Part shown: piece after piece, positions 1-10,220 of the stretch | How positions within the stretch are numbered: position 1 is the first letter of the stretch | Layout: each line of letters begins with the position of its first letter | Source: Pseudomonas atagonensis | GTDB taxonomy: Bacteria; Pseudomonadota; Gammaproteobacteria; Pseudomonadales; Pseudomonadaceae | Assembly (NCBI RefSeq): GCF_011369485.1 | Contig: NZ_VXCA01000003.1 | Location: forward strand, 266,667-330,666 | Direction of reading: 5' to 3' | DNA: 64,000 bases | The notes under the pieces: model-generated | Databases searched by the model: none | Told to the model about the DNA's origin: nothing | What the model saw: only the letters and a program-made list of their open reading frames with translations | Translations under genes and position numbers: made by a program

Positions 1-775
1 GCGGCTCTTCGGCAGCGTCCGGGCGCGCAGCGTGGGCCTGCGCGGTCGGCGCCTCGATGGCGAGCGCGTGCAGGCCACGTGCTTCAGTGAGAATCGCCTG
101 CCCCAATGCCAGTGACGTGGTCGCCTCGTGACCGGCGTAGTGATAAGTGCCCCAGAGCGGCGCCGCGCAATCGAGTTGCTTGAGCACCGAAATGATCACC
201 CGAGCGGCGTCGTCGACGGGCGTCGGGTTGCCCCGGCGGTCATCGGCCAAAAGCAATTCTTCGGGGTTTTCGGCACGGGCGAGAAAACGCCCGAGGGTGC
301 CTTCCGGGCTGTCGTCGAGCAGCCAGCCGAAACGCAGCAAGACATGCTGCGGGCACGTGGCGCGAACGCTTTGTTCGATCCGCCACAACGCCTGACCGCG
401 CAGGCCCAGCGGCACCGGTTCGTCTTTTTCGCTGTACGCGGTGGCACGCGAGCCGTCGAACACCCGATAACTGGACGGTTGCACGAGGACGATGTTGTGG
501 TGCTGGCACAGTTCGGCCAGACGCTCGATGGCGCGTTCCTGCCCGGCCATGCGGCTTTCGCTGACGGCCTCGGCCTGGAACCAGTCGAAATAGTAGGCGA
601 GGTTGATCAATGCATCGGGACGGGTGTCGTCGAGCAATTGGGTCAGGCTCGCGGCATCCCAGCCGTTTTCGGGCGGGCGGGGGGCGAGGAAACCGATGTC
701 TTCCTCCGCACCGAGGCGAATCAGCGCCTGCCCAAGGGCATTTCCGCCGCCCAGTAACATAAGGCGCATTCGCAT
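1..775 (-). CDS. Sugar nucleotide-binding protein (SDR/RmlD-like), 3' part cut by window edge
   Basis: Reading leftward, the frame opens with MRMRLMLLGGGNALGQALIR, a glycine-rich nucleotide-binding turn of an extended SDR/RmlD-like Rossmann protein, and stays open to base 1. Further family-like stretches are LINLAYYFDWFQAEA and VLVQPSSYRVFDGSRA, resembling the segment after beta-4/5 that holds the Ser/Tyr site in NAD(P)-dependent sugar epimerases and reductases; the substrate cannot be told. Starts at 775 or 769 are both possible (MRMRL or MRL); neither has a strong ribosome binding site. It is divergent from lhr. The C-terminus lies outside the window. Confidence 0.72.
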   Translation of the reverse strand, partial: MRMRLMLLGGGNALGQALIRLGAEEDIGFLAPRPPENGWDAASLTQLLDDTRPDALINLAYYFDWFQAEAVSESRMAGQERAIERLAELCQHHNIVLVQPSSYRVFDGSRATAYSEKDEPVPLGLRGQALWRIEQSVRATCPQHVLLRFGWLLDDSPEGTLGRFLARAENPEELLLADDRRGNPTPVDDAARVIISVLKQLDCAAPLWGTYHYAGHEATTSLALGQAILTEARGLHALAIEAPTAQAHAARPDAAEEP

Positions 776-980
776 AAAGTCAGCAGGCCCAGTCTGATTG
801 GAACGATGGCTTTAACGACAGATCTTGTGGAACCGTCGTCGATAATTGCCGGAATCGTTGCATTTTGCGGGTTTAGTGCGCAACCGTCATCCGTAAAGTG
901 TAGATCCTGACTTTTGTACAGGGATAACCGATCAGCCACACAGACTTGCATCTTCTGATGACCACCCGCATAACTTAGCC

Positions 981-3900
981 ATGAATCTGCCCATCCCCAA
1001 GGACGCAGCCCTGGCAGGCTTTCACCCCGCCGTCAGCGCCTGGTTCAACAGCACGTTCCCGACGGTCACCGCCGCCCAGGCCCGCGCATGGCCGTTGATC
1101 CGCCAGCGCCGCTCGACACTGATCGCTGCGCCCACTGGCTCCGGCAAGACCCTCACCGCGTTCCTCGCGGTGCTCGACGACCTCGTCCACCGTGGCCTGG
1201 AAAATCCTGAAGGCCTGCCCCACGAAACCCTGGTGGTCTACGTCTCGCCCCTGAAAGCACTGTCCAACGACATCCGCATCAATTTGCAGAACCCGCTGGC
1301 CGGCATCACCGGGCAGTTACGCCTGATGGGCCTGCCGGAACTGCACATCACCACCGCCGTGCGCACCGGCGATACCCCGCAAAAAGATCGCGCCGCCATG
1401 CGCAAGACCGCGCCGCACATTCTGGTGACGACCCCGGAATCGCTGTACGTGCTGCTCGGCTCCGAATCCGGACGCAAAATGCTCGGCACCACGCGCACGG
1501 TGATCATCGATGAAATCCATGCCATGGCGGCCGGCAAGCGCGGCAGTCACCTGGCGCTGAGCCTTGAACGGCTGCAAGCGTTGTGCGCCGAGCCGCTGAC
1601 CCGTATCGGCCTGTCCGCCACGCAGAAACCGGTGGAAGCGGTGGCGCAGTTCCTCGTCGGCAGCGATCGTCCCTGCGAAATCATCGACATCGGCCACGCG
1701 CGCCCACGGGATCTCGGGATAGAAGTTCCTCCGGTGCCGCTGTCGGCCGTCATGGCCAACGATGTCTGGGAGTTGGTCTATGACCGCCTCGCCGAACTGG
1801 CCCGCGAACACCGCACGACCCTGATTTTCGTCAACACCCGCCGCTTGGCCGAACGCCTGAGCCGGCACCTCAGCGAACGCTTGGGCAAACACACGGTGGC
1901 GGCGCACCACGGCAGTCTGGCCAAGGAATTCCGGCTCGATGCCGAACAACGGCTCAAGCGTGGCGAACTGCAAGTGCTGATCGCCACTGCGTCGCTGGAA
2001 CTGGGCATCGATATCGGTGAAGTCGATCTGGTCTGCCAGATCGCCTCGCCCCGCTCCATCGCCGGGTTTCTGCAGCGGGTCGGGCGTTCCGGGCACCAGG
2101 TCGGCGGGACGCCCAAGGGCCGCTTGTTCGCCACCACCCGTGACGACCTGATCGAATGTGCCGCCCTGCTCGACTGTGTGCGCCGTGGCGAACTCGACAC
2201 CCTGCACATCCCCGAAGCACCGCTGGACGTGCTCGCGCAGCAGATCATCGCCGAAGTGAGTTGTCAGGAATGGCCGGAAGACGCGCTGCTGGCGATGTTC
2301 CGCAAAGCCTCGCCCTATCGCGATCTCGACGAAAAACACTATCAGGCGCTGCTGACGATGCTCGCCGAAGGCTACAACGGTCGCCAGGGCATTCGCAGCG
2401 CTTACCTGCACCGCGATGCCGTCAGCCGCACCTTGCGCGGCCGGCGCGGCGCGCAACTGACAGCGGTGACCAGCGGCGGCACCATTCCGGACAACGCCGA
2501 TTACAGCGTGATGCTTGAACCGCAAGGCCTGAACATTGGCAGCGTCAACGAAGACTTCGCCGTGGAAAGCATCGCCGGCGACGTGTTCCAGCTCGGCAAT
2601 ACCTCCTATCGGATCTTGCGGGTGGAAACCGGCAAGGTGCGGGTCGAAGATGCGCAGGGGCAGCCACCAACCATTCCGTTCTGGCTCGGCGAGGCACCGG
2701 GGCGCAGCGATGAACTGTCCTCGGCGGTGGCGCGCCTGCAAGCGACGCTCGACGAGTTGCTCGGCGCCAGCCCCGGTGATCTGCAGCCGGCGCTCGACTG
2801 GCTGACGCAAACCCTCGGCCTCAATCACGCCAGCGCTGAACAGTTGGTCGAATATCTCGCCCGCGCACGTCAGACCCTCGGTGCCCTGCCTTCGCAAGAT
2901 ACGTTGCTGATGGAACGGTTTTTCGACGAGTCCGGCGGCACCCAACTGATCATCCATACGCCGTTCGGCAGCCGCATCAACCGCGCCTGGGGTCTGGCCC
3001 TGCGCAAGCGCTTCTGCCGCACGTTCAATTTCGAATTGCAGGCGGCGGCCAGTGAAGATGCGATTGTGCTGTCGCTGTCCACCAGCCACAGTTTCGAACT
3101 CGATGACGTCTGGCGTTATCTGCACAGCAACAACGCCGAGCACATCCTGATTCAAGCGGTGCTGGATGCGCCGCTGTTCGGCGTGCGCTGGCGCTGGAAC
3201 GCCGGGGTCGCCTTGGCGCTGCCACGCTTTACCGGCGGGCGCAAAGTCGCGCCGCAACTGCAACGCATGAAAAGCGAAGATCTCATCGCCAGTGTTTTCC
3301 CCGACCAGATTGCCTGCCTGGAAAACCTCGCCGGCGAACGGGAAATTCCCGAGCACCCCTTGATCGAGCAAACCCTCGACGATTGCCTGCACGAGGCGAT
3401 GGACTGCGACGGCTGGCTCAATCTGTTGCGGCGCATGGAGCGTGGCGAAGTGCGTCTGATCAGCCGCGATCTGCCGGCGCCGTCACCACTGGCGGCGGAA
3501 ATCCTCAGCGCCCGCCCCTACACCTTTCTCGACGATGCGCCGCTTGAAGAACGCCGCACCCAGGCGGTGATCAACCGGCGCTGGAGCGATCCGCAATCGA
3601 CCGATGACCTCGGCGCGCTGGATGCCGACGCGATCAACGCGGTGCGTGAAGAAGCCTGGCCGACGCCGGGCAATGTCGATGAAATGCATGAAGCACTGAT
3701 GAGCCTCGCGTGCATCAGCGAACAAGAAGTTCGAGCGAACGACGGTTGGCATGAGTGGCTGAAAACCCTGTCCCATAATGGTCGCGCCTGCCGATTGCGA
3801 ATCGATACCGAGCATTGTTTATGGCTGGCCCGGGAACGCCTGACCTGCCTGCAAGCGCTTTATCCACAAGCCACTCTGCAATCCGAGGTGCAGGCGTTGC

Positions 3901-5279
3901 CGGGATTCGATGAAGCCTGGACGTTCGACGAAGCATTGATCGAAGTGATCCGCGCACGGCTCGGCGCATTCGGCCCGCTGCCGTTGCCCGCCATCGCCGA
4001 TCCGCTCGCGTTGCCGACAACGCAGGTCAATCAGGCTCTCGCGCAACTGGAGCGCGAAGGTTATGTCCTGCGCGGCCGGTTCACGCCGGGCACGACCGAG
4101 GAGCAATGGTGCGAACGGCACCTGCTGGCGCGCATTCATCGCTACACGGTCAAGCGCCTGCGCCGGGAAATCGAACCGGTGGCGTTGCAGGATTTCATGC
4201 GGTTTCTGTTCGACTGGCAGCATCTGTCGCCATCGAGTCGCGGTCAGGGCAGCGCCGTGTTGCCAGCGATTGTCGGCCAGTTCGAAGGCTACGCGGCCGC
4301 CGCTTCGGCTTGGGACAGCGACATTCTTCCGGCCCGCCTCAAGGACTATTCGTCGAGCTGGCTGGATGACTTGTGCCGCAGCGGCAAACTGGTGTGGACG
4401 CGCCTCAGCGCACGACAAAAAATCAGCGGCACGGCGTTGCGCAGTACGCCGATTGTGCTGCTGCCGCGCAGTCAGGTCGGGGTGTGGAGCGGGTTGGCCG
4501 AACAGACGCCGGTCAGCGAACTGTCGCCAAAATCACAGAAAGTGTTCGAGGCATTGAGTCAGCACGGCGCACTGTTTTTTGATGAGCTGATTCATGAGGC
4601 GCATCTGCTGCGCAGTGAACTGGAGATCGCCTTGCAGGAGCTGGTCGGCGCCGGTCTGGTGAACGCTGACAGCTTTGCCGGACTGCGTGCGTTGATCACC
4701 CCGGCAAGCAAGCGCCAGCAACGCAGCAGTCGGCGCGGACGCGGCGCGTTTGTCGGCGGCATGGACGACGCCGGGCGCTGGGCGTTGCTGCGGCGCGGGC
4801 CAGTGACTGATCAGCCAAATCTCTCCGTCGAGACGCTGGAACATGTCGCGATGACCTTGCTGCGCCGCTACGGCGTGGTGTTCTGGCGCCTGCTGGAGCG
4901 TGAGGCCGATTGGTTGCCGAGTTGGCGTGAGTTGCTGCGCACGTTTCACCGACTAGAAGCACGTGGCGAGATTCGGGGTGGGCGGTTTGTCAGTGGCTTG
5001 GCCGGGGAGCAGTTTGCCTTGCCTGAAGCGATTCCATTGCTGCGTGAAGTGCGGCGGCGACCGCATGACGGCAGTCTGATTGCGGTGTGCGGGGTTGATC
5101 CGCTGAATCTGGCCGGGACGTTGTTGCCGGGAGCGAAAGTGCCGGCACTGGCGAGCAATCGACTGGTGTATCGGGATGGTTTGCCGGCGGCAGCGGTGAT
5201 TGCCGGCAAGCAGCAGATCTGGCTGGAGCTGGATCAGATCTCGATGGAACAGATGCGCAACAAACTGATCCGGCATTGA
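981..5279 (+). CDS. lhr: Lhr-type ATP-dependent DNA helicase
   Basis: Protein of 1432 aa, close to the length of full bacterial Lhr (E. coli about 1540). It is a superfamily 2 3'-5' translocase linked to DNA repair. Visible motifs: Walker A APTGSGKT (residues 50-57), Walker B/DExH box DEIH (177-180), motif III SATQ (212-215), and motif VI in the QRVGRSGHQ segment. The first ~850 residues are the Lhr core (two RecA domains, winged helix, Lhr-specific domain). The remaining ~550 residues match the C-terminal extension that in E. coli Lhr has been reported to carry uracil-DNA glycosylase activity; whether that holds here is inference. The ATG at 981 gives the usual short N-terminus. Monocistronic, divergent from the SDR gene. 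Confidence 0.95.
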   Translation: MNLPIPKDAALAGFHPAVSAWFNSTFPTVTAAQARAWPLIRQRRSTLIAAPTGSGKTLTAFLAVLDDLVHRGLENPEGLPHETLVVYVSPLKALSNDIRINLQNPLAGITGQLRLMGLPELHITTAVRTGDTPQKDRAAMRKTAPHILVTTPESLYVLLGSESGRKMLGTTRTVIIDEIHAMAAGKRGSHLALSLERLQALCAEPLTRIGLSATQKPVEAVAQFLVGSDRPCEIIDIGHARPRDLGIEVPPVPLSAVMANDVWELVYDRLAELAREHRTTLIFVNTRRLAERLSRHLSERLGKHTVAAHHGSLAKEFRLDAEQRLKRGELQVLIATASLELGIDIGEVDLVCQIASPRSIAGFLQRVGRSGHQVGGTPKGRLFATTRDDLIECAALLDCVRRGELDTLHIPEAPLDVLAQQIIAEVSCQEWPEDALLAMFRKASPYRDLDEKHYQALLTMLAEGYNGRQGIRSAYLHRDAVSRTLRGRRGAQLTAVTSGGTIPDNADYSVMLEPQGLNIGSVNEDFAVESIAGDVFQLGNTSYRILRVETGKVRVEDAQGQPPTIPFWLGEAPGRSDELSSAVARLQATLDELLGASPGDLQPALDWLTQTLGLNHASAEQLVEYLARARQTLGALPSQDTLLMERFFDESGGTQLIIHTPFGSRINRAWGLALRKRFCRTFNFELQAAASEDAIVLSLSTSHSFELDDVWRYLHSNNAEHILIQAVLDAPLFGVRWRWNAGVALALPRFTGGRKVAPQLQRMKSEDLIASVFPDQIACLENLAGEREIPEHPLIEQTLDDCLHEAMDCDGWLNLLRRMERGEVRLISRDLPAPSPLAAEILSARPYTFLDDAPLEERRTQAVINRRWSDPQSTDDLGALDADAINAVREEAWPTPGNVDEMHEALMSLACISEQEVRANDGWHEWLKTLSHNGRACRLRIDTEHCLWLARERLTCLQALYPQATLQSEVQALPGFDEAWTFDEALIEVIRARLGAFGPLPLPAIADPLALPTTQVNQALAQLEREGYVLRGRFTPGTTEEQWCERHLLARIHRYTVKRLRREIEPVALQDFMRFLFDWQHLSPSSRGQGSAVLPAIVGQFEGYAAAASAWDSDILPARLKDYSSSWLDDLCRSGKLVWTRLSARQKISGTALRSTPIVLLPRSQVGVWSGLAEQTPVSELSPKSQKVFEALSQHGALFFDELIHEAHLLRSELEIALQELVGAGLVNADSFAGLRALITPASKRQQRSSRRGRGAFVGGMDDAGRWALLRRGPVTDQPNLSVETLEHVAMTLLRRYGVVFWRLLEREADWLPSWRELLRTFHRLEARGEIRGGRFVSGLAGEQFALPEAIPLLREVRRRPHDGSLIAVCGVDPLNLAGTLLPGAKVPALASNRLVYRDGLPAAAVIAGKQQIWLELDQISMEQMRNKLIRH

Positions 5280-5300
5280 TGTCGCCAGGTATGGCCCCTT

Positions 5301-5361
5301 CGCGAGCAAGCCCGCTCCCACAGGTTGATCGCGTTCCTCTGTGGGAGCGGGCTTGCCCGCG
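5301..5361. repeat. REP pair (inverted GTGGGAGCGGGCTTGC units)
   Basis: CGCGAGCAAGCCCGCTCCCA (from 5301) faces TGGGAGCGGGCTTGCCCGCG (to 5361) with a short spacer. This is the typical extragenic palindromic unit of fluorescent pseudomonads. It sits between the convergent lhr and mscS-like genes and may act as a transcript-end stabiliser. Confidence 0.9.
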
Positions 5362-5391
5362 CAGAGGCCGGCCAACCCACCACAAGAACGC

Positions 5392-7500
5392 CTATGAAGT
5401 GGGCGATTGCTGCGGCAACACCACTGACGGATGCTCCGGATCTACATCCTCCGCCTGCTGCCTTTTCGGTAACAAAACCTGCTGTGGATAAGTCTGCGCG
5501 AAGTGCACCGCCGGGCTGTTATCCACAAGCTTCTTCAAGCGCTGATTGAATGCACGACTGACCGCATATTGCCCGCCCGACACCGTGCGAAATTGCGCCG
5601 TCAGCACCACGCCGTTCAAATCCATCCTGTCCACGCCAAATACATCCAGCGGCCCTTGCAGGTTGTACTTGAGGAACGGGTCTTCGCGGATCGAATCGCC
5701 GGTCTCGCGAATCAGCTCGATGGCCTTGTCGACATCCGTGTCATAGGTGAACTGCACCGAGAAAAACGCATAAGCGAATTGCCGCGACTGGTTGGTGACA
5801 GCCTTTATCTGCCCGAACGGCACCGAATGCACAAAGCCCTTGCCGTCGCGCAGCCGCAGGGTGCGGATGGTCAACCCTTCCACCGTGCCGGCATGCCCGG
5901 AATCGAGCACCACCCAATCGCCAATCGACAAGGTGTCTTCGATGATGATGAACAGCCCGGTAATCACGTCCTGCACCAGTTGCTGCGAACCGAAACCGAT
6001 GGCCAGACCGACCACCCCGGCACCGGCCAGCAGCGGCGCGACGTTGATCCCCAGGTTGGCCATGGTAGTGATCGCGCAGATCACCACGAGGATGATTTTG
6101 ATCGCATTGCGCAGCAACGGCAGGATGGTTTTTACCCGAGTGCTGGGCTGGCGCGCCGCGCGTTTGCTGAGCGGAGGTTTCAGGGCTTCCTGAATCGCCG
6201 TGTCGAGCACCACCCACAGCAACCACGTCACCAGAAAGATCAGGCCGATGCTGCTCAGCGCATTGCTGATCGCCCGGCCGACCGTGCTGCTCTGGGCGAA
6301 ATCGAGCAGCGACACGCCCCAGATCCGCCCGAGGATATCGATGAAAGCAATCGCAATGACGATCCGCAGCAACGCGTGCAACAGGCTGAGGAAACGCTCC
6401 TTGTAGGCGCTGCTGCGCTGGATCGCCTCGGCTTTTCGCGACTTGAACAGGTGTTGCAGGATGGTGCTGAGGAACACCGTGCCGATCAACAGCACCGTGG
6501 TGAACAACGCGCAGCGCAGAGCCTTCTGATTGTCCTCGCCGATGCCGATCAGATTGACTGCCGAGACCAACACCATCAACACAATGGGCCAATACCACAG
6601 CCCGGAAAAAATTCGCAGCGACTCCTGTAATGAAGGCTGCTTCAGGCGTTGCGCCAACGGGCGGTTACGGATCAGATGCGCCACGGGACGACGCAGGCGA
6701 ATCACCAGCAAACCGAAGATGATCGAAGCGATCAGTCCGGTGCACACCGCAACGCTGCTGGTGATGTTGCCGCCCAATTGTCGGGCGATCTGCGGGCTGG
6801 TCAGCGCATCGCTGAGGGCGGCGAGGAAACCGATCAGAAACAGCGGTCGCGGACAATAACTGCGGATGATGCGCGCGGCTTGGCGTTTGTGGCCGATGTT
6901 GAACATCACCACCACACACAACAACATCGAGGTGGAAAAGATCCCGCTGCTGGTGGCGTAGGCCAGACACAACGCCAGCGCACGCCCCACCGACGCTTGC
7001 AGAAAATGGCTGACGTACAGGGTCAGCGGCAGGCAGATCAGCGCCGGCACCGTGTAGGGCAGCAGGTAGCCGAGCAGATCCTGACTGCGCTGGCGCGTAC
7101 GCAGCCAGCGGCCTTCGCGCAGGCGTTTGGTCAACAGGCTGCCGAGTACGGTCAACAGCGCAAAACTGCCGAGCCAGGTGCCGGACAACGTCAGGAAATC
7201 ACCGGCCACGCTCCAGCCCGAACGGTTCGACGGCTGGTTGACCAGTTTGTCGACTTCATCTGCCGCGCGATCGGCACGCAGGCGCCAGGCGTCGACCAGA
7301 TGTTCGTTGAGATCGAGTTTGTCCTGCACGTCATCGATGCTCGAACTGATCGCACCGAGCAGGCCGCCCTGCACAATCGGCTCGGGCTTGGCCGGCTCTT
7401 CTGCAGCGGCCGGAACGCCCGGCAACGTGGCGGCTTCGAGTTCGTTGGCGCCGAGAAACAGCAGTGCTCCCAGCAGAATGGCGATCCTGAACTTGATCAA
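5392..7500 (-). CDS. MscS-family mechanosensitive ion channel (YbiO-like, multi-TM)
   Basis: Protein of 702 aa, close to E. coli YbiO (741 aa) and far larger than MscS itself (286 aa). A signal peptide (residues 1-23, ending LEAA) is followed by a periplasmic segment, then many membrane helices, then the MscS pore/TM3 and cytoplasmic beta domain. The family signature is seen at IGFGSQQ (501-507) followed by LVQDVITGLFIIIEDTLSIG. Expected role: tension-gated solute release from the inner membrane during hypo-osmotic shock. Single gene; convergent with lhr across the REP pair. Confidence 0.92.
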   Translation of the reverse strand: MIKFRIAILLGALLFLGANELEAATLPGVPAAAEEPAKPEPIVQGGLLGAISSSIDDVQDKLDLNEHLVDAWRLRADRAADEVDKLVNQPSNRSGWSVAGDFLTLSGTWLGSFALLTVLGSLLTKRLREGRWLRTRQRSQDLLGYLLPYTVPALICLPLTLYVSHFLQASVGRALALCLAYATSSGIFSTSMLLCVVVMFNIGHKRQAARIIRSYCPRPLFLIGFLAALSDALTSPQIARQLGGNITSSVAVCTGLIASIIFGLLVIRLRRPVAHLIRNRPLAQRLKQPSLQESLRIFSGLWYWPIVLMVLVSAVNLIGIGEDNQKALRCALFTTVLLIGTVFLSTILQHLFKSRKAEAIQRSSAYKERFLSLLHALLRIVIAIAFIDILGRIWGVSLLDFAQSSTVGRAISNALSSIGLIFLVTWLLWVVLDTAIQEALKPPLSKRAARQPSTRVKTILPLLRNAIKIILVVICAITTMANLGINVAPLLAGAGVVGLAIGFGSQQLVQDVITGLFIIIEDTLSIGDWVVLDSGHAGTVEGLTIRTLRLRDGKGFVHSVPFGQIKAVTNQSRQFAYAFFSVQFTYDTDVDKAIELIRETGDSIREDPFLKYNLQGPLDVFGVDRMDLNGVVLTAQFRTVSGGQYAVSRAFNQRLKKLVDNSPAVHFAQTYPQQVLLPKRQQAEDVDPEHPSVVLPQQSPTS

Positions 7501-7565
7501 AACTCCGGACTCCCGTGGCTGAACCTGTAAGGAACTGATCGAGAATTGGCTGGCAAGTTCAAGAG

Positions 7566-7741
7566 CCCCTCACCCCAGCCCTCTCCCGGAGGGAGAGGGC
7601 GCCGACCGGGTTGCATGCTGGAAGTACAGCAACCTGAAAGTCCTGCGTTGAACTCAAATCTTGAAAACACTGAAAATCAGCTCCCTTTGCCCCTCCCCCC
7701 TTGGGGGCGGTCCGACGTTTCGGGAGTGTTGGGGTGAGGGG
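7566..7741. repeat. 176-bp palindromic repeat element with CCCCTCACCCC ends
   Basis: The element begins CCCCTCACCCC (7566-7576) and ends with its exact complement GGGGTGAGGGG (7731-7741). Inside are further G/C-rich inverted parts (CCCTCTCCCGGAGGGAGAGGG near 7580). It has no coding capacity, so it looks like a MITE/REP-type dispersed element. It lies between the divergent channel and MFS genes and fills most of their intergenic space. Confidence 0.75.
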
Positions 7742-7855
7742 GAATGCTTTTGATCTTTGCGCTCAAGACAAATATCAAATGCCAATCCCTCTATTTTTCC
7801 GCACAACCCGAACCCCGACACTGCGCTCCATCCCAACCTCTACCGGAGTGCCTTC

Positions 7856-9058
7856 ATGCCCATTGCCTTGCTCGCGCTGACCCTCAGCGCTTTTGCCATC
7901 GGGACGACCGAGTTCGTCATCGTTGGCCTGTTGCCGACCATCGGCGCCGATCTCGGCGTCAGCCTTCCCTCCGCCGGCCTGCTGGTCAGCCTGTATGCAC
8001 TGGGCGTGGCCATCGGCGCGCCGGTGCTGACCGCGCTCACCGGCAAAGTCCCGCGCAAACTGTTGCTGCTGTCGCTGATGGTGCTGTTCACCCTCGGTAA
8101 CCTGTTGGCCTGGCTGGCGCCGAGCTATGAATCGCTGGTGCTGGCACGGATCGTCACCGGTCTCGCCCACGGCGTGTTCTTTTCCATCGGTTCGACCATC
8201 GCCACCAGTCTGGTGCCGAAAGAAAAAGCCGCCAGCGCGATTGCGATCATGTTCACCGGCCTGACCGTCGCACTGGTGACCGGGGTGCCACTGGGCACGT
8301 TCATCGGTCAGCACTTCGGCTGGCGGGAAACCTTCCTCGCGGTATCGGCGCTGGGTGTGATCGCGTTCATCGGCAGCCTGATTTATGTGCCGAACAACAT
8401 CGCCCACAGTAAACCGGCGTCGCTGCTGCAACAGTTGCAGGTGCTGAAACAGCCGCGCCTGCTGCTGGTGTATGCGATGACGGCCATCGGTTACGGCGGC
8501 TCGTTCATTGCCTTCACTTTTCTGGCGCCGATCCTTCAAGACATTTCCGGTTTCAGCGCCAGCACCGTCAGCCTGGTGCTGCTGGTCTACGGGGTGTCGG
8601 TTGCGATCGGCAATATCTGGGGCGGCAAACTGGCCGACAAACGCGGGCCGATCAGTGCGCTGAAAATCATCTTCGCCCTGCTCGCTGCCGTGCTGTTCGT
8701 GCTCACCTTCACCGCCGGCAATCCATGGCTGGCCTTGGCCACGGTGCTGGTCTGGGGTGCCGTCGCGTTCGGCAACGTGCCGGGGTTGCAGGTGTACGTC
8801 GTGCGTCAGGCCGAACACCACACGCCGCATGCGGTGGACGTGGCCTCGGGACTGAACATTGCCGCGTTCAACCTGGGGATTGCCGGTGGTGCGTGGGGTG
8901 GCGGTTTGATCGTCGAGCACATCGGCCTGATTCACACGGCGTGGATCGGTGGTCTGGTGGTGCTGGTGGCGTTGGCGCTGACCGCATGGAGCGGACGTCT
9001 GGATCGCCTCGGCCCGACCTACGCCGAAAGCACCTCACGCGTCGCCGCCGGGCACTGA
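7856..9058 (+). CDS. MFS transporter, AraJ/YdhP-like exporter
   Basis: Protein of 400 aa with about 12 membrane helices. It opens MPIALLALTLSAFAIGTTEF, the N-terminus usual for the AraJ/YdhP/PbuE-type drug:H+ antiporter-1 subfamily, with the TTEF motif in helix 1. The frame is open further upstream, but the ATG at 7856 is preferred because GGAG lies at 7845-7848 and the protein then starts directly in helix 1. Substrate unknown; relatives export sugars, purines or drugs. A REP element follows the stop. Confidence 0.9.
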   Translation: MPIALLALTLSAFAIGTTEFVIVGLLPTIGADLGVSLPSAGLLVSLYALGVAIGAPVLTALTGKVPRKLLLLSLMVLFTLGNLLAWLAPSYESLVLARIVTGLAHGVFFSIGSTIATSLVPKEKAASAIAIMFTGLTVALVTGVPLGTFIGQHFGWRETFLAVSALGVIAFIGSLIYVPNNIAHSKPASLLQQLQVLKQPRLLLVYAMTAIGYGGSFIAFTFLAPILQDISGFSASTVSLVLLVYGVSVAIGNIWGGKLADKRGPISALKIIFALLAAVLFVLTFTAGNPWLALATVLVWGAVAFGNVPGLQVYVVRQAEHHTPHAVDVASGLNIAAFNLGIAGGAWGGGLIVEHIGLIHTAWIGGLVVLVALALTAWSGRLDRLGPTYAESTSRVAAGH

Positions 9059-9090
9059 TCCAAAACAAATCCCTTGTCGAGGGGGATCTT

Positions 9091-9178
9091 GTGGGAGGGG
9101 GCTTGCTCCCGAAAGCAGTGGGTCAGTTTGCATCAATGGCGACTGATACCCCGCCTTCGGGAGCAAGCCCCCTCCCAC
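9091..9178. repeat. REP-type inverted repeat (GTGGGAGGGGGCTTGC family)
   Basis: GTGGGAGGGGGCTTGCTCCC (from 9091) pairs with GGGAGCAAGCCCCCTCCCAC (to 9178), with about 45 bases between. It is the same class as the copy at 15433-15520. It lies between the MFS gene and the DUF72 operon. Confidence 0.88.
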
Positions 9179-9293
9179 ATTGGTTGTGCTGTTTTCAAGA
9201 ATGTACCGTCCGTAATGCCGTCGAAACTTTCCCGAACCGCGCGCAGTCATCAAAAGACAGCGGCAACACGAGGGTTTTCGACGGGAGGGCGGC

Positions 9294-10220
9294 ATGGCAA
9301 CGATTCATATCGGTATTTCTGGCTGGCGCTACGCCCCGTGGCGCGGGGATTTCTACCCGAAAGGACTGGCGCAGAAGCGCGAATTGCAGTTCGCTTCGCG
9401 GGCAGTCAACAGCATCGAAATCAATGGATCGTTCTACGCCCTGCAACGGCCCGAACGCTATGCCCAGTGGTACACGGAGACGCCAGACGACTTCGTTTTC
9501 AGCGTCAAGGCGCCGCGTTTCATCACCCACATTCGTCGCTTGCGCGAGATCGAAAAACCGCTGGCGAATTTCTTCGCCTCGGGGGTGCTGGAACTCAAGG
9601 AAAAACTTGGCCCGATCCTTTGGCAATTTCCGCCCAACTTCAAATTCGACGCCGAACGCTTCGAACATTTCCTCGCTCTGCTGCCCCACAACACAGAAGC
9701 GGCCGCCGCCCTCGCCCGTCAGCACGACTCTCACCTGCACGGTCACGCCAGCCTGAAGGCGTACGGCAAGAAACCACTGCGCCACGCCGTGGAAATCCGC
9801 AACGACAGTTTCATCGACCCTGACTTCGTGCGCTTGCTGAAACGCCACAACACTGCACTGGTAATCGCCGACACCGCCGGCAAATGGCCGTATCGCGAAG
9901 ACCTCACCAGCGACTTCGTTTACCTGCGCCTGCACGGCGCCGAAGAACTCTACGCCAGCGGTTATACCGCGCCAGCGCTCAAACGCTGGGCAGAACGGAT
10001 CGACGCCTGGCACCACGGCCAGCAACCGAAAGACGCGCACTTGATCGCCCCTCGCGTGAAGCCCCGGGCGCGAAAGTCCCGTGAGGTGTTCTGCTATTTC
10101 GACAACGACATCAAAGTCCGCGCGCCCTTCGACGCCCGCGATCTGCTGCAGCGTTTTGGCCTTGATCAACACCTCGCCACCATCCCCGGCGAACCCGCTG
10201 GCGAAGGGGTGCTGGCATGA
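9294..10220 (+). CDS. DUF72 (YecE-like) TIM-barrel protein
   Basis: Protein of 308 aa opening [20 protein letters not shown], with the GxSGWxYxxWxGxFYP signature of DUF72. Other conserved segments are [15 protein letters not shown] and [20 protein letters not shown]72 proteins adopt a TIM-barrel fold and have no settled biochemical role. The start has GAGG a few bases upstream. It is the first gene of a four-gene operon; its stop overlaps the next start (ATGA). Confidence 0.92.
   Translation: MATIHIGISGWRYAPWRGDFYPKGLAQKRELQFASRAVNSIEINGSFYALQRPERYAQWYTETPDDFVFSVKAPRFITHIRRLREIEKPLANFFASGVLELKEKLGPILWQFPPNFKFDAERFEHFLALLPHNTEAAAALARQHDSHLHGHASLKAYGKKPLRHAVEIRNDSFIDPDFVRLLKRHNTALVIADTAGKWPYREDLTSDFVYLRLHGAEELYASGYTAPALKRWAERIDAWHHGQQPKDAHLIAPRVKPRARKSREVFCYFDNDIKVRAPFDARDLLQRFGLDQHLATIPGEPAGEGVLA

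Noticed and set aside
1317..3392. Long open frame of 691 codons antisense to lhr
   Set aside because: It lies wholly opposite a well-supported helicase gene, shows no family motif, and such frames are common opposite high-GC genes.
9091..9178. Repeated GTGGGAGGGGGCTTGC units as a CRISPR array
   Set aside because: They are inverted pairs scattered singly between genes, with no regular spacers and no cas genes.
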